A stretch of DNA of 20,130 nt, taken from positions 1 to 20,130 of the forward strand of contig DCHT01000065.1 in NCBI GenBank assembly GCA_002314885.1. Reading direction: 5' to 3'. The position numbers and the translations under genes are program-made. The notes under the pieces were generated by a model that saw nothing but the letters and a program-made list of their open reading frames with translations, ran no database searches and was not told the DNA's origin. Every line of letters starts with the position of its first letter. The stretch's first letter is position 1. The stretch comes from Bacteroidales bacterium UBA1745 (GTDB lineage Bacteria; Bacteroidota; Bacteroidia; Bacteroidales; UBA932). Below, one piece after another: positions 1 to 8,530 of the stretch.

Positions 1-133
1 AGTGCCACTACTTCTGCGCCAAAACGGCAACACAACGGCACCAGAGACAGGTGGAGAGGGAGGAAAACAGAGAAAGGCACAAAAAGACACAGAAAAGTGG
101 TGCAGTACTAGTGGCACTACTTCTGCGCCAAAA
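1..133. repeat. Two copies of a 24-bp intergenic repeat (1-24 and 110-133)
   Basis: Bases 1-24 and 110-133 are identical except at the fifth base (C in the first copy, G in the second). Each starts with a 9-base near-palindrome, AGTG-N-CACT, so the single difference is the centre base of a palindrome. In the second copy the arms extend to TAGTG/CACTA (109-119). The shared part continues as ACTTCTGCGCCAAAA. The 85 bases between are purine-rich and non-coding. The first copy sits at the window edge, so more copies may lie upstream. The repeat is seen directly. Its nature (dispersed repeat, regulator site or recombination site) is unknown. Confidence 0.7.
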
Positions 134-161
134 TTTCGGAGGGGGAAGTAATTTCGGAGGG
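132..161 (+). repeat. 12-bp tandem direct repeat upstream of the AAA ATPase gene
   Basis: The 12-mer AATTTCGGAGGG occurs at 132-143 and again at 150-161, an 18-bp period with a 6-bp spacer. It overlaps the end of the second 24-bp repeat and ends about 20 bases before the ATG at 182. Position and spacing would suit a regulator binding site or a 5'-UTR element, but nothing in the sequence identifies a ligand. A clear TAnnTTTG box is not visible between the repeat and the start codon; only an AT-rich stretch, TATATAAA, is present there. Confidence 0.6.
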
Positions 162-181
162 CTGAACAAGTATATAAAGGT

Positions 182-1603
182 ATGACACAGAGACTCGAAA
201 AATACATTAAGACACGAGGCATCCTGACCGACAAGGGAAGCAAGGGCATCCAGTTGGAGTGGCCGGACCTCGAATGCGGACCATTCAAGGATGGATGGTT
301 CTTACTTGACGTCGAAGAAGAATACTTCGAAATCCTCAACTGCTTCGGCAAAGGCTGCCGAGCTGACCTCCTCAGCGACATCATCGCCAACTGCAACTGT
401 CCTGACGACCTCCAGATCGTCGGGGGCGACGAACCGTACATCGTCTGTCGCATCGACCGCAGGACTGAGGAATTCACCGGATTCAACTTCAGCATTACGA
501 TGGACAATGCGTTTGCACACATCTCAGAGCTTGTGCAGACCATTATGACGAGGTATTTCCTCAAGCTCATCTCCGTGGACCTGGAGGCTCGCAAGAGACT
601 GAAGATCTGCGAGTTCAACACCAACAACAGGACGCGCTTCCTGGAGAGGTTCCCGCTCGCCGGAAGGAAGCTCAAGGACAACACCATCATTGAGCCGAAA
701 CAGAAAAAGGATGATGACGACGACATCGACGATTTCATCAACGAGATGGCGGAGAAGGAAGGCCCGCTCTTCAAGAAGAAGACCGCGACCACCTTCAAGA
801 AGAAGGCGAAGACGGCCAACTCCGGCTTCAAGGCCATTGCCGGTATGGACCAGCTCAAGGCCACCCTCGAGGAGCAGGTGCTCTGGACCCTCACCCACAA
901 GGAGCAGGCGAAGAAGTACAAGATTACTCCTCCGTCGGGTATGCTGCTCTACGGCCCTCCGGGCTGCGGCAAGACCTACTTTGCGGAGAAATTCGCGGAG
1001 GAATCGGGCTTCAACTACAGGCTCGTGAAGCCGTCCGAGCTCGGCAGTGTCTATCTCCACGGCAGCCAGGGCAAGATCTCCGAAATGTTCGACGAGACGA
1101 AGAAGAATGCACCTTGCGTGCTCTGTCTCGACGAGATTGACGCCCTCGCCCCGAACAGGGAGAAGCTCCGCGACGAGAACCGCTCCAGCGAGGTCAACGA
1201 GTTCCTCTGCCAGCTGAACGACTCGGCGAAGGCGGGAGTGTTCGTCATCGGAATGACCAATATCAAGGACGCCATCGACCCTGCGATTATGCGAAAGGGC
1301 AGACTCGACATCGTGGTGGAGGTCCCTGCGCCGGACAAGGCCCTCCGCGCCTCCCTCTTCGAGTTCCACCTCAAGGGACGCCCTATGGAGAAGGACCTCT
1401 GCATCGACGCCCTCGCCGAGATGACCGAGGGCTATGCCTCCTCCGACATCGTGGCCATCGTCAACGCAGCCGCCATCAAGGCCGCCAGGGCTGATGTGCT
1501 CATCTCCCAGGAACTCCTCAGCAACGCGGTGAAGACCACCGAGTCCTCACTCAAGACAGTCAAGACCAAGCGCCCGGTCGGCTTCAAGGCCGTGGGCGCC
1601 TGA
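182..1603 (+). CDS. AAA-family ATPase with an unrecognised N-terminal region
   Basis: A 473-residue protein. The C-terminal half is a classical AAA module (Cdc48/FtsH-like clade): Walker A GPPGCGKT at residues 258-265, Walker B VLCLDEID at 313-320, a second-region-of-homology segment with sensor Asn in GMTN, paired arginines in MRKGR, and an alpha-helical lid with GYASSDIVAIVNAAA. The family uses ATP hydrolysis to remodel or unfold proteins or complexes. The first ~180 residues match nothing I recognise. They are followed by a five-Asp run and a Lys-rich linker with repeated FKKK, which looks like a flexible tether. There is no signal peptide or membrane segment, so it is likely cytoplasmic. 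It is the first gene of a close series with a nuclease and addBA, which suggests a role in DNA processing; that is inference. The ATG at 182 follows AT-rich DNA without a clear Shine-Dalgarno. Confidence 0.88.
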   Translation: MTQRLEKYIKTRGILTDKGSKGIQLEWPDLECGPFKDGWFLLDVEEEYFEILNCFGKGCRADLLSDIIANCNCPDDLQIVGGDEPYIVCRIDRRTEEFTGFNFSITMDNAFAHISELVQTIMTRYFLKLISVDLEARKRLKICEFNTNNRTRFLERFPLAGRKLKDNTIIEPKQKKDDDDDIDDFINEMAEKEGPLFKKKTATTFKKKAKTANSGFKAIAGMDQLKATLEEQVLWTLTHKEQAKKYKITPPSGMLLYGPPGCGKTYFAEKFAEESGFNYRLVKPSELGSVYLHGSQGKISEMFDETKKNAPCVLCLDEIDALAPNREKLRDENRSSEVNEFLCQLNDSAKAGVFVIGMTNIKDAIDPAIMRKGRLDIVVEVPAPDKALRASLFEFHLKGRPMEKDLCIDALAEMTEGYASSDIVAIVNAAAIKAARADVLISQELLSNAVKTTESSLKTVKTKRPVGFKAVGA

Positions 1604-1618
1604 GTCAGGGATTTTTAC

Positions 1619-1626
1619 TATATTTG
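1619..1626 (+). promoter_or_regulatory. Bacteroidota-type -7 box (TATATTTG) before the PD-(D/E)XK nuclease gene
   Basis: TATATTTG is an exact match to TAnnTTTG, the -7 element recognised by the Bacteroidota primary sigma factor. It lies in the 29-base gap after the AAA gene and ends 6 bases before the ATG at 1633. If used, transcription would begin at or next to the start codon, giving a leaderless or nearly leaderless message. No convincing -33 TTG-type element was found at the right distance, because that region is coding sequence of the previous gene. Confidence 0.4.
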
Positions 1627-1632
1627 TTAGCT

Positions 1633-2451
1633 ATGAACAAATGGAGCAGATATCTCGACCTTCCGGCAGTGGCAGAGGCGAGGAAACTTATCAAGGAAAA
1701 CTATCAGCAGAAACTCAAGTTCGTGGAGGAAACACACCAGTATTTCCTCGGCGAGCAGGAACTCGAGTGCGTGTCCAACGTCGTGAACAAGTGGTCCGCC
1801 ACCAATGAGGAGGCTATGCTCGACGCAGCCGCCAGGAAGGCCCAGCGTTATCCGGACTACAGGTACTACGGCAATACCCGCGAGCAGATCAAGGCCATCT
1901 GGGAGGAAGCCGGACGCGTCGCCTGCGAATTCGGCACCAAATGCCACGCCTTCGGAGAGGATATGTTCTACAAGATGACCGGCCAGTCCGACAAGGAACT
2001 CGTCCCGACCTGCGGGCACGAGGAAGCCATCGTCAATTTCTGGAATGCCCTGCCTGAGAACTATATCCCAGTCCTCGCCGAGACCCAAGTCTTCAACACC
2101 CAGGACGGCCTGGCTTACGCCGGCACCTTTGATATACTCTTCTACTACCACAACGAAACCGACCCGTCCAAAAGCGGCTTTATGATATTCGACTACAAGA
2201 CCAACAAGGCCCTGGAGAACGAATATGCCCGCACCCACGAAGGTAGGATGCTCCAGCCTTTCGGCGAGCTCTTCGAGGAATCCCTCAGTCACTACTGCCT
2301 CCAGCTCGGTCTCTACCAGCTGCCTCTCGAGCAGCTCGGTCTCAAAGTCATCGGGCGCAGGCTGGTTTGGCTCAATGGAGACGGCAGCTACGAACTCCGC
2401 AAGCTCCCGGACTACACAGGAAAGCTCCGAAACGCCCTCAAGAATCTCTAG
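1633..2451 (+). CDS. Stand-alone PD-(D/E)XK (RecB-like) nuclease
   Basis: A 272-residue protein starting MNKWSRYLDL. It carries the core of a PD-(D/E)XK nuclease: Asp167 in AGTFDILFYY, Asp187-Tyr-Lys189 in FDYKTNK, and Gln224/Tyr228 in QLGLYQ, the helix motif typical of RecB-like nucleases. An upstream Glu lies in LAETQVF. It lacks helicase motifs and the C-terminal Cys cluster of Cas4 or AddB, so it is a single-domain nuclease, probably acting on DNA ends or flaps. Its start is set at 1633 rather than an in-frame TTG nine bases earlier, which overlaps the TATATTTG box. The stop lies 6 bases before the addB-like start, implying co-transcription. The nuclease fold is well supported; the substrate and any partnership with AddAB or the AAA protein are inferred. 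Confidence 0.85.
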   Translation: MNKWSRYLDLPAVAEARKLIKENYQQKLKFVEETHQYFLGEQELECVSNVVNKWSATNEEAMLDAAARKAQRYPDYRYYGNTREQIKAIWEEAGRVACEFGTKCHAFGEDMFYKMTGQSDKELVPTCGHEEAIVNFWNALPENYIPVLAETQVFNTQDGLAYAGTFDILFYYHNETDPSKSGFMIFDYKTNKALENEYARTHEGRMLQPFGELFEESLSHYCLQLGLYQLPLEQLGLKVIGRRLVWLNGDGSYELRKLPDYTGKLRNALKNL

Positions 2452-2457
2452 TACGCT

Positions 2458-5379
2458 ATGATAAAACCATTTCTCAGACAGGTTGCCGAACATTACCTCA
2501 AGCTTGGTGACTTAGGCGACCGCATATTCGTGTTCCCGAACAGAAGGTCTATGGCCTTCTTCAGGATGTATCTGCTGCAGGCCCTCAAGGAAAGCGGCAA
2601 CGGCGTCATCATCGCTCCGAAGATGATGTCTGTCAACGATTTCTTCGCCGATATGGCCGACAAGGCCACCGCAGACAGGATCACTCTGCTGCTGAAGCTC
2701 TACGAATGCTACTCCAAGTGTCAGGAGGCGCACGGCCAGAAGCAGGAGGAGCTGGACGACTTCATATATTGGGGCGACACCATATTGGCCGACTTCAACG
2801 AGGTCGACAAATATCACATAAACGCCCATTCCCTCTTCACCAACATCCGCGACTTCAAGGAGATATCCTACGCACCGGAACTGACTGACGAGCAGAAGAA
2901 AGCCATCACCCAGCTGGCCGGCCACTTCTCGGAGGAAAAGTGGCAGAAGGAAACGGGCCGTCTCGACGTCAAGGAGAACTTCCTGCTCGTGTGGGAGATA
3001 CTTGGCGAACTCTACGACTCATTCAGGGGCGCCCTGGAGGCGGAGGGCCTCGCGTACGAGGGTATGCTCTACCGCAGCCTGGCCGACGAAATCACCCCTG
3101 GCAACGCCGAGGAAATACTGCACCGCGCCGCACCGGACGCCAAGACCTGCGTATTCGTGGGCCTCAACGCCCTCTGCAAGTGCGAGGAAATGACGCTCAG
3201 CGCTATGACCAAGGCCGGACTGGCCGAATTCTGCTGGGACTTCTCCGGTGAAATGGTCACCGACGAAAAGAACCCGTCATCGAGGTTTATGCGCAGCACC
3301 CCGTTCCCGAACGCCCTCAAGCTCGACGCTGAAGGCCTTCCGAAGACCAAGGTCCACGTCATAAACGTGCCTTCCGCAAACGGTCAGGCCAAGATGCTCC
3401 CGGACATCATCAGCTCCGTCCCGGAGGAGGAACGCGGCATTGACTTCGCCGTCGTGCTGCCGGACGAGACTATGCTCCTGCCTGTCCTCGGCAACATTCC
3501 GGAAAGCGTGAAGTCCATCAACGTCACTATGGGCTATGGGCTCTCCGGAAGCGAATGGAACGCCCTGATGAGAGACATCGTGGCTATGCAGCTCCACACC
3601 AGGAACAGCAAGTACTTCTACCACAGGAACGTCTATGACATATTCTCCAACGGAGTCTTCAAATCCCTGCTCAGCGACGAGGAGAAGCAGGCCGTGGCCG
3701 ACATCCAGAAGGCCGCAAAGCCATATATCCCGTTCGAAGACCTGCAGAAGGGCGAGGTCCTGAGCCTGGTATTCACCCAGGCCGGAGACGACAGCGCCAA
3801 GCTCGCCGCCTACCTCAAGGAAGTAGCCTTCTCCCTCGGGGCGAAGCTCAATCCTGACAGGAAGAAGGTGGGCACGGAAGTGCTCCTGCTGGAGTGCGCA
3901 ATGCAGTACTACCGCTGCGTGAACCGCCTGGCCGACCTCAAACTCAACATACGTCCGAAGTCCTTTGCCCACCTGCTCGACCAGCTCGTGGCAGGCATCT
4001 CCGTGCCGTTCTCAGGCGACCCTCTGGGCGGCCTCCAGGTGATGGGCCCTCTCGAGACCCGTGCCCTGGACTTCAAGCACATCGTGCTGCTGAACGCCAA
4101 CGACGGCGTCTTCCCTCACAAGAGCGTGAGCTCGTCCTTCATTCCACCGGAGCTGCGCAAGGCCTTCGACCTGCCGGGCTACGAGTGGCAGGATGCCATC
4201 TGGGCCTACTATTTCTACAGGCTCATTTCCCGTGCCGAGCACGTCTGGATGATCTATGACTCCAGGACCGACGGACTCAACAGCGGAGAGGAAAGCTGCT
4301 ACATCAAACAACTGCGCTACCTCTATGGCGACAAGGTGGATATGGACGAATATATCGCCTCCTGCGCCGTGGAAGGCAGCGGACTGGACGACGGCATCGA
4401 GAAGACCGACGACGATATCAAGGCTATGCAGGAAGGCGAATTTTCCGCCTCTTCCATTGAGAAATATATCCACTGCCCGGCCCAGTTCTACTATTATTTC
4501 ATAAAGAAGCTCTACAGCAAGGATGAAGTGGAGGAGAACCTGGACTCAGGTATGCTCGGCACCATCTGCCACGACACTATGGAAGCTTTGCTCTGCGGAG
4601 TGGAAGCCATAGACGACCGCTCGAACTTCGACAAGCGCGACAAGGAGAGGAAGTTCAATCCTCTGCCGGAACTCACGCAGGAGTATCTGGATGGCTGGAA
4701 GAGCGAAGCGGGACAGCAGAAGCTCAGGGACAAGATCAGCTGGCTCATCTGCGCAAAGCTGAAGTGCCAGGAAGTGGAAGGCAGGGACCTCGTGTCCGCC
4801 GAGATGGCTCTCAGCTATGTGAACAAGGTCATCGACAGGGATCTCGAACTTATCAAGGAGCACGGCCCGATCAAGGTGGTCGGAGTGGAGAAGGAAATTC
4901 ACGGGGAGATAGCCGGCCACAGGTTCAAGGGCTTCATTGACCGCTTCGACAGCCTCGAGGAAGGCACCCTGCGCATCGTGGACTACAAGAGCGGCAGGGA
5001 CCGCCAGAGACAGCTGGACCCGGGCAGCGACAAGGAAAAGGCTGCCAAGCTGTTCCTCAATATCGAGGGCAAGCCTAATCCGAATGCATCCGACTACAAG
5101 GCCGCATTCCAGTTCTTCATCTACGACCGCCTGGTGCAGCAGAAAAAGGAATTTTCGGGTAATATTCTGAGGAATTCGATGTATTCTATATCAGACGTGT
5201 TCACCGAAAATGTGAAAATCTATCCAGCCGACCCGGATTATATGGACAAGATGGAGGAAAACCTCAAGAAGGTGTTCGCACAGATGGAGGACAAGTCCGT
5301 GAAGTTCACCAGGAACACCAGAAGCTGTGACTTCTGCGATTACAAGGCCCTTTGCGGCATTGCAAACAAGAAAAAGTAG
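2458..5379 (+). CDS. addB: AddB-like subunit: helicase-fold protein with 4Fe-4S PD-(D/E)XK nuclease domain
   Basis: A 973-residue protein. The C-terminal third is an AddB-type iron-sulfur nuclease: Cys673 in YIHCPAQFYYY pairs with the cluster CDFCDYKALC (Cys957, 960, 966; spacing CxxCxxxxxC as in known AddB), and between them lie Asp828 (GFIDRFD) and Asp842-Tyr-Lys844 (DYKSG). In characterised AddAB this domain degrades one strand of a double-strand break until a recombination hotspot is met, preparing a 3' end for RecA. The N-terminus, RIFVFPNRRSMAFF, lacks a Walker A, so ATP-driven unwinding must come from the next gene. The ATG is 6 bases after the previous stop and addA begins 4 bases after its own, so translation is probably coupled. 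The Fe-S Cys pattern makes the assignment strong although most of the helicase-like body is divergent. Confidence 0.9.
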   Translation: MIKPFLRQVAEHYLKLGDLGDRIFVFPNRRSMAFFRMYLLQALKESGNGVIIAPKMMSVNDFFADMADKATADRITLLLKLYECYSKCQEAHGQKQEELDDFIYWGDTILADFNEVDKYHINAHSLFTNIRDFKEISYAPELTDEQKKAITQLAGHFSEEKWQKETGRLDVKENFLLVWEILGELYDSFRGALEAEGLAYEGMLYRSLADEITPGNAEEILHRAAPDAKTCVFVGLNALCKCEEMTLSAMTKAGLAEFCWDFSGEMVTDEKNPSSRFMRSTPFPNALKLDAEGLPKTKVHVINVPSANGQAKMLPDIISSVPEEERGIDFAVVLPDETMLLPVLGNIPESVKSINVTMGYGLSGSEWNALMRDIVAMQLHTRNSKYFYHRNVYDIFSNGVFKSLLSDEEKQAVADIQKAAKPYIPFEDLQKGEVLSLVFTQAGDDSAKLAAYLKEVAFSLGAKLNPDRKKVGTEVLLLECAMQYYRCVNRLADLKLNIRPKSFAHLLDQLVAGISVPFSGDPLGGLQVMGPLETRALDFKHIVLLNANDGVFPHKSVSSSFIPPELRKAFDLPGYEWQDAIWAYYFYRLISRAEHVWMIYDSRTDGLNSGEESCYIKQLRYLYGDKVDMDEYIASCAVEGSGLDDGIEKTDDDIKAMQEGEFSASSIEKYIHCPAQFYYYFIKKLYSKDEVEENLDSGMLGTICHDTMEALLCGVEAIDDRSNFDKRDKERKFNPLPELTQEYLDGWKSEAGQQKLRDKISWLICAKLKCQEVEGRDLVSAEMALSYVNKVIDRDLELIKEHGPIKVVGVEKEIHGEIAGHRFKGFIDRFDSLEEGTLRIVDYKSGRDRQRQLDPGSDKEKAAKLFLNIEGKPNPNASDYKAAFQFFIYDRLVQQKKEFSGNILRNSMYSISDVFTENVKIYPADPDYMDKMEENLKKVFAQMEDKSVKFTRNTRSCDFCDYKALCGIANKKK

Positions 5380-5383
5380 AAGA

Positions 5384-8300
5384 ATGGACGAAGCATTGAA
5401 GAAGAAACTCGACGACGTACGCACCAAGGGCGGCGTCGAAATGATGAAGGCCTCAGCCGGCTCCGGCAAGACCTTCTCCCTCGCCAGGGAATACATACGC
5501 CTGCTCCTCAAGGACTGGAAGCCGGATGCCCACAGGCACATACTCGCCGTGACCTTCACCAACAAGGCCACCGAGGAGATGAAGTCCCGCATCGTGGACG
5601 AACTCGACACCCTCGCCCACTTCACAGCGAAGTCAGGCTACAGGGAATACCTCCTGGAACAGTGCGGTTTCAGGAATGAACGTGAACTGCAGAAAACCGC
5701 AGAGAAGGCCCTTGTGGCCATACTCAACGACTACAGTTCCTTCTCAGTCAGCACCATTGACAAGTTCTTCCAGCAGACCCTCAGGGCCTTCGCAAGGGAG
5801 ATAGGTCAGATATCCGAATACAAGGTGGAACTGGACAGGGATGCCCTCGTGGACGAGTCCGTGGACGTACTCCTGGATTCCCTTTCAGAGGACAAGAAGG
5901 AACTGCTCAAGTGGCTCGCCGAGAGTTCCAGGGAGAAGATCGAGGCCGGCGAAGGCTATCACCTCGAATCCAACCTGCGCTCATTCGCCAGCGGCTATCT
6001 CACCCAGGCCTACGAGGACAAGCGCCGTGAAAAGGGAGTGGACGAGGCGGATGCATTCTCCCCTGAGAACCTCACGAAAATGACCAGCGCCTGCAGAGCC
6101 ATCATCAACGCATACGACGATGACTTCAAGACTCTGTTCAAAGATGCCGACACTCTCCTCAGGCGCATTGATTCCTATGCCACAGTCCAGAGCAGTCTCA
6201 GGAAATATGTGGACGAGGCGCTCGACTGCATCCCGTCGCAGTATACCTTCAGGACCATCATCTCCAAGGTGGCCGAAGAAGGAACCAAGGCCGTGTATGC
6301 CCCGCAGGCGAAGAAACTCTCAGCTGCGGATGTGGCTGAGCTGGAGGAGCTGTTCTCCAAGATCGAAAGCCTGGCCGGAGACCGTCTCTGCGAGATGCGC
6401 ACAGCAAGGATACTCGTCAAGCAGATCTACGTGTTCCGCGTGGCCAGCGAACTCAGCCAGGCCTTCACCGAACTGCTGAAGGAGAAGAACGTCCTTGGCA
6501 TTGACGACACCAACAAGATACTCAAGGACATCATCGGCAACACCGACACGCCTTTCATCTACGAGAAGACCGGCTCCAGATACGACCACTTCCTCCTGGA
6601 CGAGTTCCAGGACACCTCAAATATCCAGTGGGACTGCTTCAAGTCGCTGCTCCGCAACAGCATCGACTCGGCGAACTACAATCTCATCGTAGGCGACATC
6701 AAGCAGAGCATCTACCGATGGAGGGATGCGGACTGGAAGATCCTGGGCGAGAAGGTCAAGGCCGAAATCAACAACGAAAGCCAGCTGGCCGAGAACCCTC
6801 TCGACAAGAACTGGCGCAGTGCCGAGAACATCATCAAGTTCAACAACGGCTTCTACGCCACACTTGCAGAAGCCAGGGGCATCCAGGACATCTATTCCGG
6901 TGTGGAGCAGCAGACCAATGACAAAATCAAGGTCCCCGGCTTCGTGGAAATGGCATTCTGCAAATACGAGGAAATGATGGACAGGGTCGTGGCTATGGTT
7001 CAGGAAGTCCACGAAAGGGATTTCAAGTACAAGGACATCGCCGTCATCGTCAGGACCAATGGCCTCGGCCAGAAAGCTGCTGAGAGCCTGCTCAGCGCGG
7101 GAATCCCCGTCATCACCAACGACACCCTCGTGGTCGGCAAGGCCAAGAGCGTGAGGGACGTGGTGCTCGGCCTGAGCTTCCTCGACGACCCGGAGGACAA
7201 GATCAATTCCTTCGAGGCCCCGGACTTCGACTACAGCGTCCTCGACAATTGCCGCTCGCTCGCCGAAATGGCGAATGCGTTGCTTGCACAGCTCCCGAAG
7301 GAGCAGACCGACAGGGACACGCTCTACATCCTCTCCTTCCTGGACGCGATTGCGGACTATGTCAGCAACAACGGCAATGCCCTTCACGCCTTCCTCGAAT
7401 GGTGGAGGGACAAGGGTATGGACAAGTGCATCTCATCCCCTAAGGACAGCGATGCCGTGACCATCATCACAGTTCACAAATGCAAGGGCCTCGACTATCC
7501 TTGCACCATCATACCTCTTCCATATCAGGACAACCTGGTCAGCGGCAAGGACAGTATGTGGGAGGAGATGAGATATCCATCAGATGGCCTGGAGCCGTTC
7601 AACAATGCGCTCTACAGGGTGAACATCTCGGACACCGGCCTCAGTGGCACCTATTTCTACGATTCCTTCGTCAGGGAGAAGAATATGGGCATAGTGGACC
7701 AGGCGAACACCTGGTACGTCGCCACTACACGCGCATCAGAGGAACTGCACATCATCAGCAACGTCCCGAGCGGCTCGGCCAGTTGGGATAGCTTCACGCA
7801 CATCAAGGATGCCCTCTATCTCTATGTGACATCAGAGGAGTCCGGCTTCCTCCGCGCAGCAGAGGACACTGACACCTTCGAGTACGGCACACGCAGCAGC
7901 AAGTTCGTGAAGCCGGCCGACGAGGTGAAGAGAGCCAAGCCTTCTGACAGGATCCTCAAGTTCAATCACGAAGGAGTCTCCGGAGTCACCAGGGGCAACA
8001 CCCGCATCAGCAACGAGGCGGAGAAGTTCTTCCTCGGCAGCAGCACCAACCCAAGGCAGAGATGGGGCACCATACTCCACGACATACTCCAGGACGTACT
8101 CACTCCTGAGGATCTGCCGGGCGCCGTCAATCGCGCAAGGATGGACGGCATCATCGACTCTTCCGAGGCGGAGATTGCCCTCAGCTCACTCAGCGCTGCA
8201 CTGGTCTCAGTGGAGGACCGCGGCTGGTTCAGGGCTGAAAGGCAGAACGTCCGCTCCGAGAGGGACATCCTCTTCGACCCGGATGCCGTAGGCGTGGTGA

Positions 8301-8530
8301 TGACGGACAAGGACGGCAACAGGAAAAACGATGGAAGGCCGGACCGCGTCGTCATCAAGGACGGAGGCAGAACGGCCGAAATCATCGATTACAAGTTCGG
8401 AGAGAGGGCCAAGGAGCACAGCGCCCAGGTGAGCCTCTATGTCGAACTGTACAGGAAGATGGGATTCGAGAACGTCAGAGGATATCTCTGGTACGTCGAC
8501 GAGAAAGCGATTGAGCAGATCCTCGCCTAG
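5384..8530 (+). CDS. addA: AddA-like UvrD/Rep-family helicase-nuclease
   Basis: A 1048-residue SF1A helicase fused to a nuclease. Motifs in order: Walker A ASAGSGKT (23-30, Lys29); Ia VTFTNKATEEMKSRI; II LLDEFQDTS (Asp406-Glu407); III LIVGDIKQSIYRWR; IV LDKNWRS; V TVHKCKGLDYP; VI WYVATTRASEEL. The C-terminus has a PD-(D/E)XK core: Asp987 in RPDRV, Asp1002-Tyr-Lys1004 in IDYKFG, then QVSLY. With the AddB-like protein it forms an ATP-dependent exonuclease that processes double-strand breaks for RecA and degrades foreign linear DNA. The start is MDEALKKK at 5384, four bases after the addB stop; an in-frame GTG at 5327 lies inside addB and is rejected. Its TAG stop shares a CTAG palindrome with the stop of the sigma gene on the other strand. 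Confidence 0.93.
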   Translation: MDEALKKKLDDVRTKGGVEMMKASAGSGKTFSLAREYIRLLLKDWKPDAHRHILAVTFTNKATEEMKSRIVDELDTLAHFTAKSGYREYLLEQCGFRNERELQKTAEKALVAILNDYSSFSVSTIDKFFQQTLRAFAREIGQISEYKVELDRDALVDESVDVLLDSLSEDKKELLKWLAESSREKIEAGEGYHLESNLRSFASGYLTQAYEDKRREKGVDEADAFSPENLTKMTSACRAIINAYDDDFKTLFKDADTLLRRIDSYATVQSSLRKYVDEALDCIPSQYTFRTIISKVAEEGTKAVYAPQAKKLSAADVAELEELFSKIESLAGDRLCEMRTARILVKQIYVFRVASELSQAFTELLKEKNVLGIDDTNKILKDIIGNTDTPFIYEKTGSRYDHFLLDEFQDTSNIQWDCFKSLLRNSIDSANYNLIVGDIKQSIYRWRDADWKILGEKVKAEINNESQLAENPLDKNWRSAENIIKFNNGFYATLAEARGIQDIYSGVEQQTNDKIKVPGFVEMAFCKYEEMMDRVVAMVQEVHERDFKYKDIAVIVRTNGLGQKAAESLLSAGIPVITNDTLVVGKAKSVRDVVLGLSFLDDPEDKINSFEAPDFDYSVLDNCRSLAEMANALLAQLPKEQTDRDTLYILSFLDAIADYVSNNGNALHAFLEWWRDKGMDKCISSPKDSDAVTIITVHKCKGLDYPCTIIPLPYQDNLVSGKDSMWEEMRYPSDGLEPFNNALYRVNISDTGLSGTYFYDSFVREKNMGIVDQANTWYVATTRASEELHIISNVPSGSASWDSFTHIKDALYLYVTSEESGFLRAAEDTDTFEYGTRSSKFVKPADEVKRAKPSDRILKFNHEGVSGVTRGNTRISNEAEKFFLGSSTNPRQRWGTILHDILQDVLTPEDLPGAVNRARMDGIIDSSEAEIALSSLSAALVSVEDRGWFRAERQNVRSERDILFDPDAVGVVMTDKDGNRKNDGRPDRVVIKDGGRTAEIIDYKFGERAKEHSAQVSLYVELYRKMGFENVRGYLWYVDEKAIEQILA

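Noticed and set aside
1..133. A CRISPR array
   Set aside because: Only two repeat copies are visible, the spacer would be 85 bases, and no cas genes are nearby. The small nuclease lacks the Cas4 Cys cluster.
5327..5383. GTG start for addA inside addB
   Set aside because: The extension overlaps the Fe-S Cys codons of addB and adds no conserved residues. The ATG at 5384, four bases after the addB stop, gives a normal AddA N-terminus.
1633..8530. A phage-derived or mobile defence island
   Set aside because: No integrase, transposase, att-like repeats or tRNA is visible, codon habits (including CATG avoidance) match the rest of the window, and addAB is a core repair system.
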